The notes under the pieces: model-generated | The model's input: the letters and a program-made list of their open reading frames with translations, nothing else | Told to the model about the DNA's origin: nothing | Database searches by the model: none | Program-made: the position numbers and the translations under genes | DNA from: Gemmatimonadota bacterium | GTDB lineage: Bacteria; Gemmatimonadota; Gemmatimonadetes; Gemmatimonadales; GWC2-71-9 | Direction of reading: 5' to 3' | DNA: 64,000 nt | NCBI GenBank assembly: GCA_027294455.1 | Contig: JAPULZ010000204.1 | Span: 36,050-100,049 of the forward strand | In this document: piece by piece, positions 25,692-34,274 of the stretch | Position numbering within the stretch: position 1 is the first letter of the stretch | Layout: the number at the start of each line of letters is the position of its first letter

Positions 25692-26431
25692 GCGCGCCGC
25701 AGCCCACGGACTTTCAGACGGGCGACCTCCCGCAGCCGGATATCATCATCCTGACGTACAAGCTTCACCGGCATTATCACATGGGGTCCGAGGTCGTGCG
25801 CGCCTTGCGGGGCGTGGACGTGCAGATCCGCCGTAACGAGTTCACGGCGATCATGGGTCCGTCCGGATCGGGCAAGTCCACCTTGATGAACATGCTCGGG
25901 TGTCTCGACACGCCCACCAGCGGCGAATACTGGCTCAACCATCAAAAGGTGAGCGAGCTCTCCGACGACGAGCTGGCGAAAATTCGCAACAAGGAGATCG
26001 GGTTCGTTTTTCAAACATTCAACCTGCTCCCGCGCGCCACGGCGTTGCACAACGTCGAGCTCCCGTTGATCTACGGCGGATTCAAATCCAAGGCGCGGCG
26101 CGAAAAGGCCGAGCATGCCTTGGAACAAGTGGGCCTCGCCGACCGCATGCAGCACCGGCCCAACGAACTGTCGGGAGGCCAGCGGCAGCGCGTCGCCATC
26201 GCCCGGGCCCTCGTCAACGATCCCAGCATCCTCCTCGCCGACGAGCCCACCGGAAACCTCGACAGCACCACGAGCCAGGAGATCATGGAGGTCATGGAAC
26301 AGCTCCACGATGCCGGGCAGACCATCATCCTCATCACCCACGAACGCGACATAGCCGCGCACGCCTCGCGGCAGATCCATCTGCTGGACGGCTTGGTCTC
26401 GGAAGACTTTGCCACGGAGAAGGCGACATGA
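25688..26431 (+). CDS. ABC transporter ATP-binding protein, MacB/LolD type
   Basis: A 247-residue ATPase. Walker A is GPSGSGKST, the Q-loop region is [20 protein letters not shown], the signature is [15 protein letters not shown], Walker B is [13 protein letters not shown], and the switch His is in ILITHERD. It powers the FtsX-type permease encoded two genes later. In MacB the ATPase and permease are one chain; here they are separate. It overlaps its neighbours on both sides by 4 bases. Confidence 0.95.
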   Translation: MSAPQPTDFQTGDLPQPDIIILTYKLHRHYHMGSEVVRALRGVDVQIRRNEFTAIMGPSGSGKSTLMNMLGCLDTPTSGEYWLNHQKVSELSDDELAKIRNKEIGFVFQTFNLLPRATALHNVELPLIYGGFKSKARREKAEHALEQVGLADRMQHRPNELSGGQRQRVAIARALVNDPSILLADEPTGNLDSTTSQEIMEVMEQLHDAGQTIILITHERDIAAHASRQIHLLDGLVSEDFATEKAT

Positions 26432-27960
26432 GGTACGCCAACCCGGTGCTCCGGCTGGCGCGCCTCCTGGCGATCGTGCTCATCGCAGGGTGTCAGGACG
26501 AGGTCGAGCCGCCCATGTACCAGATCGTTCCGGTGGTGCAACGGAGCATCACGGTCTCGGTCCGTGCCGAAGGCGTCATCGAGCCCATTCAGACAATCGA
26601 GGTCAAGTCCAAGGCCTCCGGCGAGATCATGGAGGTGCTGGCAGAGACCGGCGATCTCGTTCACCGGGGGAATCTCCTCGTGCGCGTCGATCCGCGCGGG
26701 CCGCGCAACGGGGTCGTGCAGGCCGAGGCAGACATCGCCGTGGCCGAGGCACAGCTCACCAACGCCGAATCGGAGCTGCGCCGCGCGGAGGCGCTGTACG
26801 AGACCCAATCGATGACCGAGCGGGAGTACGACCAGGCGCGGTTGGCCCGGGCGAATGCCAACGCCCAGCTCATTCGCGCTCGGCGTTCGCTCCAGGATGC
26901 GACGATCGCATTCGAGGATACAGATGTGCGCGCACCCGCCACGGGCGTCATTCTCGTGCGCAGCGTGGAGGTGGGCACCGTGATCTCGTCGGCCACCGGT
27001 GGTGTCAATGCGGGTAGCGTCCTAATGTCGATGGCCAACCTCGAAACGGTGCAGATCCGCTCACTGGTTCCCGAAAACGACATCGGGAAGGTGCGCGCGG
27101 GCATGGACGCCACCATCACCGTCGACGCCTATCCCGACCATCCGTTCTCCGGACAGGTGCTCAAGATCGAGCCCCAGGCGGTGGAATCCCAAAATGAAAC
27201 CCTGTTCCCCGTCCTAATTCGCATTCCCAACGAGGGAAACCTCCTGCGACCTGGCATGAACACCGACGTGGAGATCCACGTGGGGTCGCAGGACCGGGTG
27301 CTCACCGTGCCCAACGCCGCGCTCCGGACCGAGCGCGATCTGCAATCGGCGGCCATGGTGCTGGGTCTGGACATGGCAGTGGTCCGAGCACAACTGGCCG
27401 CCGCCCGGGGAGAAACCGCTGGACGCACGCGAAGCGGCCAGGCGGGGGGGACCGTGCAGGAGTCGGACAATACGGTCACCTTCAACGGCCGGACGGTGCC
27501 CGTTCCGGCAGGGCTCACCAAGGAACAAGTGCAGCCCGTTCTCGACAAGCTCGGACAGGGCGGCGGGCCCGCTACCTTCCAATCGCTTTCCGCCGAGGAG
27601 CGGTCGATCATGCAACGGGTCATGGGCAGCCTGCGCGGGAACGGCGGCCGCCGCCGCGGTGAAGGCCAGAGGGGATTCGGCGGCGAGGGTGACCGTGGCG
27701 ACAGGAGACGGTCATCGACCTCGGCGTTCCAGTTCGGCGGCGACTATATCGTGTTCGTCATGCGAGACACAGGACCCGCCGCGGTTCCCATCCGCACCGG
27801 CATGACGGATCTCGACTACGCCGAAGTGGCGTCGGGACTCACCGGCGACGATCGTGTCTTAATTCTGCCGAGCGCGAGCCTGGTGCAGAACCAACAAGAA
27901 TTCCAGGAACGCATGCGGCGCTTCTCCGGCGGTTTGCCGGGGCTCGGGGGGAGACGCTGA
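26428..27960 (+). CDS. MacA-like periplasmic adaptor lipoprotein with large insertion
   Basis: A 510-residue membrane-fusion protein. A lipobox ([10 protein letters not shown], Cys22) anchors it in the membrane. The lipoyl halves lie around [20 protein letters not shown] and [18 protein letters not shown], separated by a helical hairpin (about 95-165). The beta-barrel follows to PNAALR (about 300). The membrane-proximal domain resumes at DYIVFVM (about 439). Between them, residues 305-436 form an insertion of about 130 residues that typical MacA proteins lack; it contains a folded-looking part and a Gly/Arg-rich linker (about 402-430). It links TolC to the permease. Stop and start codons overlap the neighbouring genes. 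Confidence 0.88.
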   Translation: MRYANPVLRLARLLAIVLIAGCQDEVEPPMYQIVPVVQRSITVSVRAEGVIEPIQTIEVKSKASGEIMEVLAETGDLVHRGNLLVRVDPRGPRNGVVQAEADIAVAEAQLTNAESELRRAEALYETQSMTEREYDQARLARANANAQLIRARRSLQDATIAFEDTDVRAPATGVILVRSVEVGTVISSATGGVNAGSVLMSMANLETVQIRSLVPENDIGKVRAGMDATITVDAYPDHPFSGQVLKIEPQAVESQNETLFPVLIRIPNEGNLLRPGMNTDVEIHVGSQDRVLTVPNAALRTERDLQSAAMVLGLDMAVVRAQLAAARGETAGRTRSGQAGGTVQESDNTVTFNGRTVPVPAGLTKEQVQPVLDKLGQGGGPATFQSLSAEERSIMQRVMGSLRGNGGRRRGEGQRGFGGEGDRGDRRRSSTSAFQFGGDYIVFVMRDTGPAAVPIRTGMTDLDYAEVASGLTGDDRVLILPSASLVQNQQEFQERMRRFSGGLPGLGGRR

Positions 27961-29171
27961 TGTTTTCTGCTGAAATCATTTGGGTGGCCTTCGCCGCCAT
28001 CATCGCCAACAAACTTCGTTCGTTTCTCACGATGCTCGGCATCGTCATCGGCGTCGGTGCGGTAATCACGATGGTCGCGCTGGGAACCGGCGCACAAAAG
28101 GCCGTGGAAGAACAGATTCAGGCGCTGGGCACCGATCTCCTGTCGGTGATGGCCGGCCAGTCGTTCAACCGAGGCGTGGCGAGCGCGAACCGTGTGAGTT
28201 TGACGTCCGACGACTACTATGCGCTGAAAGCAGGGGCCTATGCCCTCAAGGCCGTAGTGCCCGAGATGTCGGGCAACCGGCAAGTCAAGTACGGCAATAC
28301 GAACATCAACGTGAGCGTCGTCGGGACCACCGCCGAATATGTCGCGGTCAACCGCTACGATATCGAGGCCGGCGCCATGTTCACCTCCGGCGACGACGAT
28401 GCTCGCCGCCGCGTGGCCGTGCTCGGGTTCGGCATCCCCAACATGTTGAACACGAACGCCGCCGCCATGATCGGCCAGCAGATCTCGATCCGCGGCCTCG
28501 CGTTCGAGATCGTCGGCATCCTGAGTGAGAAGGGCAGCGAAGGATGGAACAATCGAGACGAACAGATCCTCGTTCCCTTCAAGACGGGTGAGTTCCGCGT
28601 GTTCGGGAGCAACCGACTGCGTTCCATCAATGTGCAGGTGGTGGATCCCGACTCGATGACCATAGCAATGATCGGAATCGAGCGCGTGATGCGCCGGGAG
28701 CACGGAATCCAACCAGGCGCCCCGAACGATTTTCAGATTCGCAACCGCACCGAGTTCCTGAGCACAGCCCAAGAAACCACGCAGACGTTCACCTTCCTGT
28801 TGGGGGGCATTGCCGCCGTGAGCCTGCTCGTAGGAGGCATCGGCATCATGAACATCATGCTGGTCTCGGTGACGGAGCGCACCCGAGAGATCGGCATCAG
28901 GAAGGCGCTCGGCGCCACGCGAAAGAATATCATGTTGCAGTTCCTCGTCGAGGCGGTCACACTCTGCATGCTCGGCGGTATCGTGGGAATTCTGGCGGGA
29001 GCCGGCGGGGCCATCGCCCTCGCCCGGTTGCAGGGGTGGAATACGTTCGTCTCACCCCAGGCTGTGGTGCTGGCATTCCTGTTCAGCGCCGCCGTCGGGG
29101 TGTTTTTCGGCCTGTGGCCGGCCCGACGCGCGTCTCTCCTCGATCCAATCGAAGCGTTACGCTACGAGTAG
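27960..29171 (+). CDS. ABC transporter permease, MacB-like (FtsX family)
   Basis: A 403-residue permease with one N-terminal membrane helix (about 18-40, FLTMLGIVIGVGAVITMVAL), a large periplasmic MacB_PCD domain (about 45-245), and three C-terminal helices from about 275. The FtsX signature SVTERTREIGIRKALGAT is present. It works with the separate ATPase, the adaptor and TolC as an efflux or lipoprotein-handling pump driven by ATP. The ATG shares one base with the adaptor stop. It ends the operon that begins with the ECF sigma gene. Confidence 0.93.
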   Translation: MFSAEIIWVAFAAIIANKLRSFLTMLGIVIGVGAVITMVALGTGAQKAVEEQIQALGTDLLSVMAGQSFNRGVASANRVSLTSDDYYALKAGAYALKAVVPEMSGNRQVKYGNTNINVSVVGTTAEYVAVNRYDIEAGAMFTSGDDDARRRVAVLGFGIPNMLNTNAAAMIGQQISIRGLAFEIVGILSEKGSEGWNNRDEQILVPFKTGEFRVFGSNRLRSINVQVVDPDSMTIAMIGIERVMRREHGIQPGAPNDFQIRNRTEFLSTAQETTQTFTFLLGGIAAVSLLVGGIGIMNIMLVSVTERTREIGIRKALGATRKNIMLQFLVEAVTLCMLGGIVGILAGAGGAIALARLQGWNTFVSPQAVVLAFLFSAAVGVFFGLWPARRASLLDPIEALRYE

Positions 29172-29195
29172 CCATTAGCCGAGAGGCACGTCACG

Positions 29196-30053
29196 CTGCC
29201 CATCACCGTTCGCGTCCCGGCGTCGACATCAAACCTCGGCGCCGGTTTCGACTGTTTGGGATTGGCCCTCGACATCTGGCTCGAGGCCGAGCTCGTTCCC
29301 GGACCCGGTCCGCCGGAATATTCTGGGGCGGCCGCCGGGTTGTCGGCCGATGAGGATTTCATTCACACGCAGCTGGCTCGCGGGGGTCTCACGAGTAGCC
29401 ACCGGCTGCGAGTCCACTCCGATATTCCCATGAGCCGTGGGCTCGGATCGTCTTCGGCGGCGCGGGTGGCAGCGGTGATGCTCCTCAAGCGCGCCTCGAA
29501 CGCACCCATCGATCCCCATGAGGTGTTTCGGGAGGCGGCGGCGCAGGAGGGGCATCCGGACAACGCGGGACCGGCCGTGTTCGGCGGACTGGTGCTCGCC
29601 GCCGGGCGGCCCACTCCGCTGGCCATCGACCCCGGCGTGGGGGTCGCGCTGGCCGTGCCGGAGCGTGCCGTCGAGACCGAGCGGGCCCGGGCCATGCTCC
29701 CCGCGGAGTTCGCCCGCGACGTGGTGGTATCGCAGGCCGCGCGGGCGGCGGCCCTGGTCACCGGGTTGGCCCGGGGGGACGGGGAGGCTATCGGCTACGG
29801 GATGGTCGACCAGCTGGCCGTGCCGCTCCGCAAGCAGTTGATCCCGGGTTTCGACGAGGCCGTAACCGCGGGCCGCGCGGCGGGGGCCTTCGGCGTCACC
29901 ATCTCGGGATCCGGATCGACGCTCCTGGCCCTGGCGCCCGTTGCGGCGGTCGGGACGGTGGCCGCCGCTATGGCCGACGCGCTGACCAGAAACGAGAATC
30001 CAGCGATGCCACGTGCGCCCGGGATCACCCGAGCCGGCGCAACCATCGTCTAG
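29196..30053 (+). CDS. thrB: homoserine kinase, apparent CTG start
   Basis: A GHMP kinase that phosphorylates homoserine with ATP on the way to threonine. The conserved N terminus VRVPASTSNLGAGFDCLGLA is in frame but upstream of every ATG, GTG or TTG except a TTG at 29256 that would delete it. An in-frame TAG at 29169 limits extension. The most reasonable start is CTG at 29196, with GAGAGG nine bases before it; this gives 285 residues. The ATP loop is SDIPMSRGLGSSSA and motif 3 is GVTISGSGSTLLAL. A sequencing error near the start is the alternative. It follows the MacB-like gene by 24 bases. Confidence 0.85.
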   Translation: MPITVRVPASTSNLGAGFDCLGLALDIWLEAELVPGPGPPEYSGAAAGLSADEDFIHTQLARGGLTSSHRLRVHSDIPMSRGLGSSSAARVAAVMLLKRASNAPIDPHEVFREAAAQEGHPDNAGPAVFGGLVLAAGRPTPLAIDPGVGVALAVPERAVETERARAMLPAEFARDVVVSQAARAAALVTGLARGDGEAIGYGMVDQLAVPLRKQLIPGFDEAVTAGRAAGAFGVTISGSGSTLLALAPVAAVGTVAAAMADALTRNENPAMPRAPGITRAGATIV

Positions 30054-30075
30054 CGATTTTCCACGTTGGTGGCCG

Positions 30076-30504
30076 TTACTCGACCACCGCGATGCACTCG
30101 ATCTCCACCAGCGCTCCCAAGGCCAGGCCGCTACCAGCCACCGTCGAACGCGCCGGAGGGTCGTCGGAAAAGTACCGGGCGTAGACTTCGTTCACGGCCG
30201 CATAGTCCGCAATGTCGGTGAGAAACACCGTACACTTGACAACCTGCGCGAGAGAGCTGCCGGCGTACTCCAAGGTGGCCTTGATGTTTTCCATCGTCTG
30301 GCGCGTCTCCGCGCGCACCCCGCCCGGCACCACGCCCTCCCCCGGGCGCGTGCCAATCTGTCCCGACAGGTAGAGCATGTTGCCCACGCGCACGGCCGAC
30401 GAAAACGGCAGATCCGGCGCCCCGGGCATCTTGATCGTCTCGCGCGCCTGGGCAGACGCCGCCACCGGAGCGCAGAGCAACGTGAACATCAACCATGATC
30501 TCAT
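30076..30504 (-). CDS. secreted RidA-family deaminase
   Basis: 142 residues with a signal peptide (MRSWLMFTLLCAPVAASAQA) followed by a complete RidA/YjgF domain. RidA proteins hydrolyse reactive enamines and imines. The segments GNMLYLSGQIG, TRQTMENIKATLEYAG and KCTVFLTDIADYAAVNEVY are typical. The active-site Arg is in PPARSTV and the Glu in VEIECIAV. Export is unusual because the best-known members are cytoplasmic. The ATG at 30504 was chosen over upstream starts because GAGG precedes it and the signal peptide begins there. Confidence 0.87.
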   Translation of the reverse strand: MRSWLMFTLLCAPVAASAQARETIKMPGAPDLPFSSAVRVGNMLYLSGQIGTRPGEGVVPGGVRAETRQTMENIKATLEYAGSSLAQVVKCTVFLTDIADYAAVNEVYARYFSDDPPARSTVAGSGLALGALVEIECIAVVE

Positions 30505-30541
30505 GAGTGTCCTCGACTGTGTGGGAACGGGCGTAAGCAGG

Positions 30542-30805
30542 CTACCGGGCCATGTCGGCGTCGATGATCCGCTGCACGATGTCATCGAAGAGCTTGCCCT
30601 GACTCGTCAGCTCGCCGGTTTCTGGATCCGTCCGCACATACCACTCGCACATCTCGCTCATGGCAATCTGCTCGTCGTCGTCGAGTGTGACGACGAAATC
30701 GGTCCCGTCCGCCGTGGCTCCCTCGACGCATGCGAGCAGGTTGTCCGGAACTTCCGGCGTGGCCTTCAGTGCCTCCAACATCTCTTCCGACATTCGTACT
30801 TCCAT
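30542..30805 (-). CDS. small acidic protein, unknown function
   Basis: An 87-residue soluble, acidic protein without a recognised motif. It has TDFVVTLDDDEQIAMSEMCE in the middle and a helical C terminus. The ATG at 30805 is preceded by GGAGG at five bases, a strong reason to reject the longer frame to 31159. It follows the small Cys-containing gene by 31 bases, so the two may be co-transcribed. Confidence 0.6.
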   Translation of the reverse strand: MEVRMSEEMLEALKATPEVPDNLLACVEGATADGTDFVVTLDDDEQIAMSEMCEWYVRTDPETGELTSQGKLFDDIVQRIIDADMAR

Positions 30806-30836
30806 CACGTCCTCCAAGTGGGCGAGGTTCGCCCTC

Positions 30837-31040
30837 TCATGAATCGTCCATGTCGGATACTGCCGTCTCCTCACGCTCGTAACCAGCACATCGCTCCACC
30901 GGGAGGCGTGGATACGTGGCGTATCGCGGGTCCGCCGACGCCAGTCGGCACAGGAGAAAAACCGTTCCTCTCTTGGTGCGCACCAGGCGCCGATGCCCGC
31001 AGGTTCCGCAAAGGCCGTACGGTGGATCGGGTGCGCACAT
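30837..31040 (-). CDS. small Cys-containing protein, possible zinc ribbon
   Basis: A 67-residue protein with CGTCGHRRLV near the N terminus, RGTVFLLCRLA in the middle and PRLPVERCAGYE near the end. The spacing of four Cys (C-x2-C, C, C) suggests one metal site. I recall similar short proteins in Gemmatimonadota-type genomes with the same YPRLPV-RC-GYE ending; the function is unknown. No ribosome site is clear before the ATG at 31040. It is divergent from the YggX-like gene. Confidence 0.6.
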   Translation of the reverse strand: MCAPDPPYGLCGTCGHRRLVRTKRGTVFLLCRLASADPRYATYPRLPVERCAGYEREETAVSDMDDS

Positions 31041-31092
31041 CGGTATAAAAATTGCGGTCGCGCCTGCACCCGCGCAAGGTTAGATTGCACCC

Positions 31093-31332
31093 ATGACAGA
31101 CGTGACATGCGCCCGCTGCGGCAAGTCGGGCAACCGGCTGGCCGCGCCGCCCCTCCCAACCGACCTAGGCGGCCGGATCTACGATCTGGTGTGCCAGGCG
31201 TGCTGGCAGGAGTGGCTTAAGGAGCAAACCGCGATCATCAATCACTTCGGGTTGAACGTCTTGGACCCCAAGGCCAAGAAGTTACTGACCGAGAAGACCG
31301 AGGAGTTCTTTTTTGCGGATAAGCCCGCATAA
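31093..31332 (+). CDS. YggX-like Fe(2+)-trafficking protein with Cys-pair N terminus
   Basis: A 79-residue protein whose core, GRIYDLVCQACWQEWLKEQT followed by INHFGLNVLDPKAKKLL, matches the YggX family that protects iron-sulphur proteins from oxidative damage. It differs from E. coli YggX in carrying two CxxC pairs (CARC near residue 6 and CQAC near 36) that could bind zinc or iron. The family is usually about 90 residues. Its 3' end overlaps the Fe-S subunit gene that follows by 20 bases, so it may supply or protect Fe-S clusters of that enzyme; this link is inference. Confidence 0.8.
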   Translation: MTDVTCARCGKSGNRLAAPPLPTDLGGRIYDLVCQACWQEWLKEQTAIINHFGLNVLDPKAKKLLTEKTEEFFFADKPA

Positions 31333-31849
31333 GTCCACGGCGAAAGTCAAGATCTCGCTCGAGGTAAACGGCGAGCACACCGAAGTTGCGTTTGCCCCCC
31401 ACAAAACTCTCCTCGAGGTTCTCCGCGAGGATCTTGGACTCACCGGCACGAAGCACGGCTGCGAGCTGGGGGAGTGCGGGACATGCGCCGTACTCGTCGA
31501 CGGCCAACCCGTCCTGTCATGCCTCGTGCTCGGGCTCGCGAGCGAGGGGCGCTCGGTAAAGACGGTCGAGGGCATGGCCGACGGCCCGACCCTCCATCCG
31601 CTGCAGGAGACGTTCGCCGATCTGGGCGCCGCGCAGTGCGGGTACTGCACGCCGGGGTTCCTGCTCACGGCGGAAGCGTTACTCGAAGCGAACCCGGCCC
31701 CCTCGCGAGACGAGATCAAGAGTGCGCTCGCCGGCAACCTCTGCCGCTGCACCGGGTACATCAAGATCTACGAGGCCGTCGAGTTGGCCGCCGCGCGAAT
31801 GCGCGGTGAACGGTCCGAGCCGCGGCACGAGTCGATCTATGGCAGCTGA
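31313..31849 (+). CDS. [2Fe-2S] subunit of HCR-type molybdenum hydroxylase
   Basis: A 178-residue small subunit with two [2Fe-2S] clusters. The plant-type ferredoxin site has Cys50, 55, 58 and 70 (HGCELGECGTC). The second site has Cys109, 112, 144 and 146 (QCGYCTPGF and NLCRCTGY). It passes electrons from the molybdenum subunit to flavin. The TTG start at 31313 is preceded by GAGGAG; no ATG or GTG serves the domain better. It overlaps YggX by 20 bases and the large subunit by 11. Confidence 0.9.
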   Translation: MRISPHKSTAKVKISLEVNGEHTEVAFAPHKTLLEVLREDLGLTGTKHGCELGECGTCAVLVDGQPVLSCLVLGLASEGRSVKTVEGMADGPTLHPLQETFADLGAAQCGYCTPGFLLTAEALLEANPAPSRDEIKSALAGNLCRCTGYIKIYEAVELAAARMRGERSEPRHESIYGS

Positions 31850-34274
31850 CGGCCGCGCCTCCCATCGCGTCGTCGGTCGGCCTCACCGAAAGGTCGACGC
31901 GACGGCCAAGGTCACCGGCCAGACGGTGTTCGCCGACGACTTGAGTTTCCCGCAGATGCTGTACTGCAAGATCCTGCGGAGCCCCCACGCGCACGCCCGG
32001 GTCATCGGAGTCGATACCGCAAAGGCGGCGGCGTTGCCAGGCATCCGCGCGGTGCTCACGGGCAAGGATCTTCCCGTTCCATTCGGCATCTTGCCGGTGA
32101 GCCAGGACGAGCACGCGCTGGCGCCAGAGAAGGTGCGGTTCGTGGGCGACCCTGTCGCCGCCGTCGCCGCCACCACCGAGGAGATAGCAACCGAAGCGCT
32201 CGACCTCGATGAGATCGGATCGATCGAAGACGCTGTCGCCAACCCCACGCCGCGGATCCACGACTACGGCGACGACGGCAATCTCCACAAGAAGGTGAGC
32301 CTCGAATTCGGCACGGTCGACGAGGGGTTCGCCCGGGCAGATGTGGTGCGCGAGGACCTTTTCTTCTACGAGGGCAGCACGCATCTGCCGATCGAGCAGC
32401 ACGCCGCCGTGGCGATGTACTCGGCCGATCACCGCCTCACATTGTGGAGCGCGACCCAAACGCCGCACTACGTGCATCGTGCACTGGCCAAGGTGCTCGA
32501 GATGCCCGCATCACGCATTCGCGTCATCGCGTGTCCCAACGGCGGGGGCTTCGGTGGCAAGAGCGATCCCTTCAGTCACGAAATCGTCGTCGCCAGGTTC
32601 GCGATGGTGACGGGGCGGCCGGTCAAGGTGACGCTCACGCGCGAGGAAGTGTTCTATTGCCATCGCGGGCGCCATCCGACTCTCATGTGGGCCAAGACGG
32701 GTATGACGAGAGATGGCCACATCACGGCGATGCATTTCAAGACAGCGCTCGACGGCGGAGGGTACGGATCCTACGGTGTGGCGAGTACCTATTACACGGG
32801 CGCGCTGCAAACCGTCACGTATCAGGTCGACCACTACAAGTTCCAGGGGGCCCGGGTGTTCACCAACAAAGCCCCCTGCGGCCCCAAACGCGGGCACGGC
32901 ACACCGCAACCCCGGTTCGCCCTTGAAGTGCAGATGGACAAGCTCGCCGAGGAGTTGCGCGTCGATCCCGCGGAGCTCCGGCTGAAGCATCTGGTGCCGC
33001 CGGATTCGCTCACTGCGAACTACCTCCGTGTCGGCACGATCGGCTTGGGGGAGTGCATCGAAAAGGTGGTGGCGGGATCGCAGTGGCCGACGAAGTTCCG
33101 CAAACTCCCCCACGGAGAAGGCGTCGGCCTCGCGTGCTCGAGTTATCTCAGCGGGGCCGGGTTGCCCATCTACTGGAACAACATGCCCCAATCCGGCGTG
33201 CAGCTGAAGTGCGATCGGAGCGGTGGCGTCACGGTGTTCTGCGGCTCGACCGACATCGGCCAAGGGTCCGATTCGATTCTCGCGTATATCGTTGCAGAAG
33301 TACTGGGCGTCGATCCGTTCGAGATCCGTATCGTCACGGCGGACACCGATCTCACACCGGTCGACCTCGGAAGCTATTCGAGTCGGGTGACGCTCATGTC
33401 GGGCAATGCGGCGCTGCAGGCTGCCGAGCGCGCCCGCGATGTCATCGCACCGGAGGTCGCGAAGGCTCTCGACATTGCCGTCGATCGGCTCGTGTTCGCC
33501 GAGTCACGAGTCTTCGACGCGGAAGCTCCCGCAAAGGGCAAGAGCTTCGCGGAGGCGGTACAAATCGCCGAGGCGGCGTGTGGCACGATCGGAACCGTGG
33601 GCTCGTACACGCCGCCGCGAGGCGCGGGACGGTATCGCGGCGCTGGTGTAGGCCCCTCGCCGGCGTACTCGTACAGTGCGGCCGTGGCCCAGGTCAACGT
33701 CAATCCCGACACGGGCATTATCCAGGTCCGCAAGATCTGGATCGGCCACGACGTGGGCCAGTCCATCAATCCCACAGCGGTCATGGGACAGGTCGAGGGC
33801 AGTATCTACATGGGGCTCGGCGAAGCGCTGATGGAGGAGATGGCGTACCGCACCAAGGGCCGGGTGCTCCACAAGTTTCCGAGCATGCTCGAGTACAAGA
33901 GCCCCACGACGCTGGAGATGTGCGACGTGGAAACCTACCTCATCTCCTCGCCCGATCCCAACGGGCCCTTCGGCGCCAAGGAAGTGGGCCAAGGACCTCT
34001 CCTGCCGGTGATGCCGGCGGTGGCCAACGCCGTGTACGATGCCGTGGGGGTGCGCATCGACGAGGTACCCATCACGCCCGAGAAGGTGGTGCAGGCGTTG
34101 CGGCGAAAGCGACGAGGCGACGACCCACGGTACGGTCCCACCTCATTTCCCGAGATCCATTGGCCCGAACCGACGCACGTTCCGACCCCGTGGGAAGGCG
34201 GTGACGGCAAGGCGCTCGAGCGGGAGGGCCTGGCACCGTCCGGCAGCGCCGGACATCCGGAGCGCCAACACTGA
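31839..34274 (+). CDS. molybdopterin subunit of HCR-type molybdenum hydroxylase
   Basis: An 811-residue molybdopterin-binding subunit of the xanthine oxidase family. It has the N-terminal KVTGQTVFADDLSFPQMLY domain and the molybdopterin segments GGGFGGKSDPF, PCGPKRGHGTPQP and STDIGQGSDSILAYI. The C-terminal PFGAKEVGQGPLLPVMPA holds the catalytic Glu region. Together with the two neighbouring subunits it most resembles 4-hydroxybenzoyl-CoA reductase (alpha), which reductively removes a phenolic OH. Oxidative hydroxylation of an aromatic or other carbonyl substrate cannot be excluded. The C-terminal tail of about 60 residues is Pro-rich and unconserved. Confidence 0.88.
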   Translation: MAADGRASHRVVGRPHRKVDATAKVTGQTVFADDLSFPQMLYCKILRSPHAHARVIGVDTAKAAALPGIRAVLTGKDLPVPFGILPVSQDEHALAPEKVRFVGDPVAAVAATTEEIATEALDLDEIGSIEDAVANPTPRIHDYGDDGNLHKKVSLEFGTVDEGFARADVVREDLFFYEGSTHLPIEQHAAVAMYSADHRLTLWSATQTPHYVHRALAKVLEMPASRIRVIACPNGGGFGGKSDPFSHEIVVARFAMVTGRPVKVTLTREEVFYCHRGRHPTLMWAKTGMTRDGHITAMHFKTALDGGGYGSYGVASTYYTGALQTVTYQVDHYKFQGARVFTNKAPCGPKRGHGTPQPRFALEVQMDKLAEELRVDPAELRLKHLVPPDSLTANYLRVGTIGLGECIEKVVAGSQWPTKFRKLPHGEGVGLACSSYLSGAGLPIYWNNMPQSGVQLKCDRSGGVTVFCGSTDIGQGSDSILAYIVAEVLGVDPFEIRIVTADTDLTPVDLGSYSSRVTLMSGNAALQAAERARDVIAPEVAKALDIAVDRLVFAESRVFDAEAPAKGKSFAEAVQIAEAACGTIGTVGSYTPPRGAGRYRGAGVGPSPAYSYSAAVAQVNVNPDTGIIQVRKIWIGHDVGQSINPTAVMGQVEGSIYMGLGEALMEEMAYRTKGRVLHKFPSMLEYKSPTTLEMCDVETYLISSPDPNGPFGAKEVGQGPLLPVMPAVANAVYDAVGVRIDEVPITPEKVVQALRRKRRGDDPRYGPTSFPEIHWPEPTHVPTPWEGGDGKALEREGLAPSGSAGHPERQH

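Noticed and set aside
31041..31159. N-terminal extension of the small acidic protein gene up to 31159
   Set aside because: It overlaps the separate Cys protein and lacks a ribosome site; a strong site precedes 30805.
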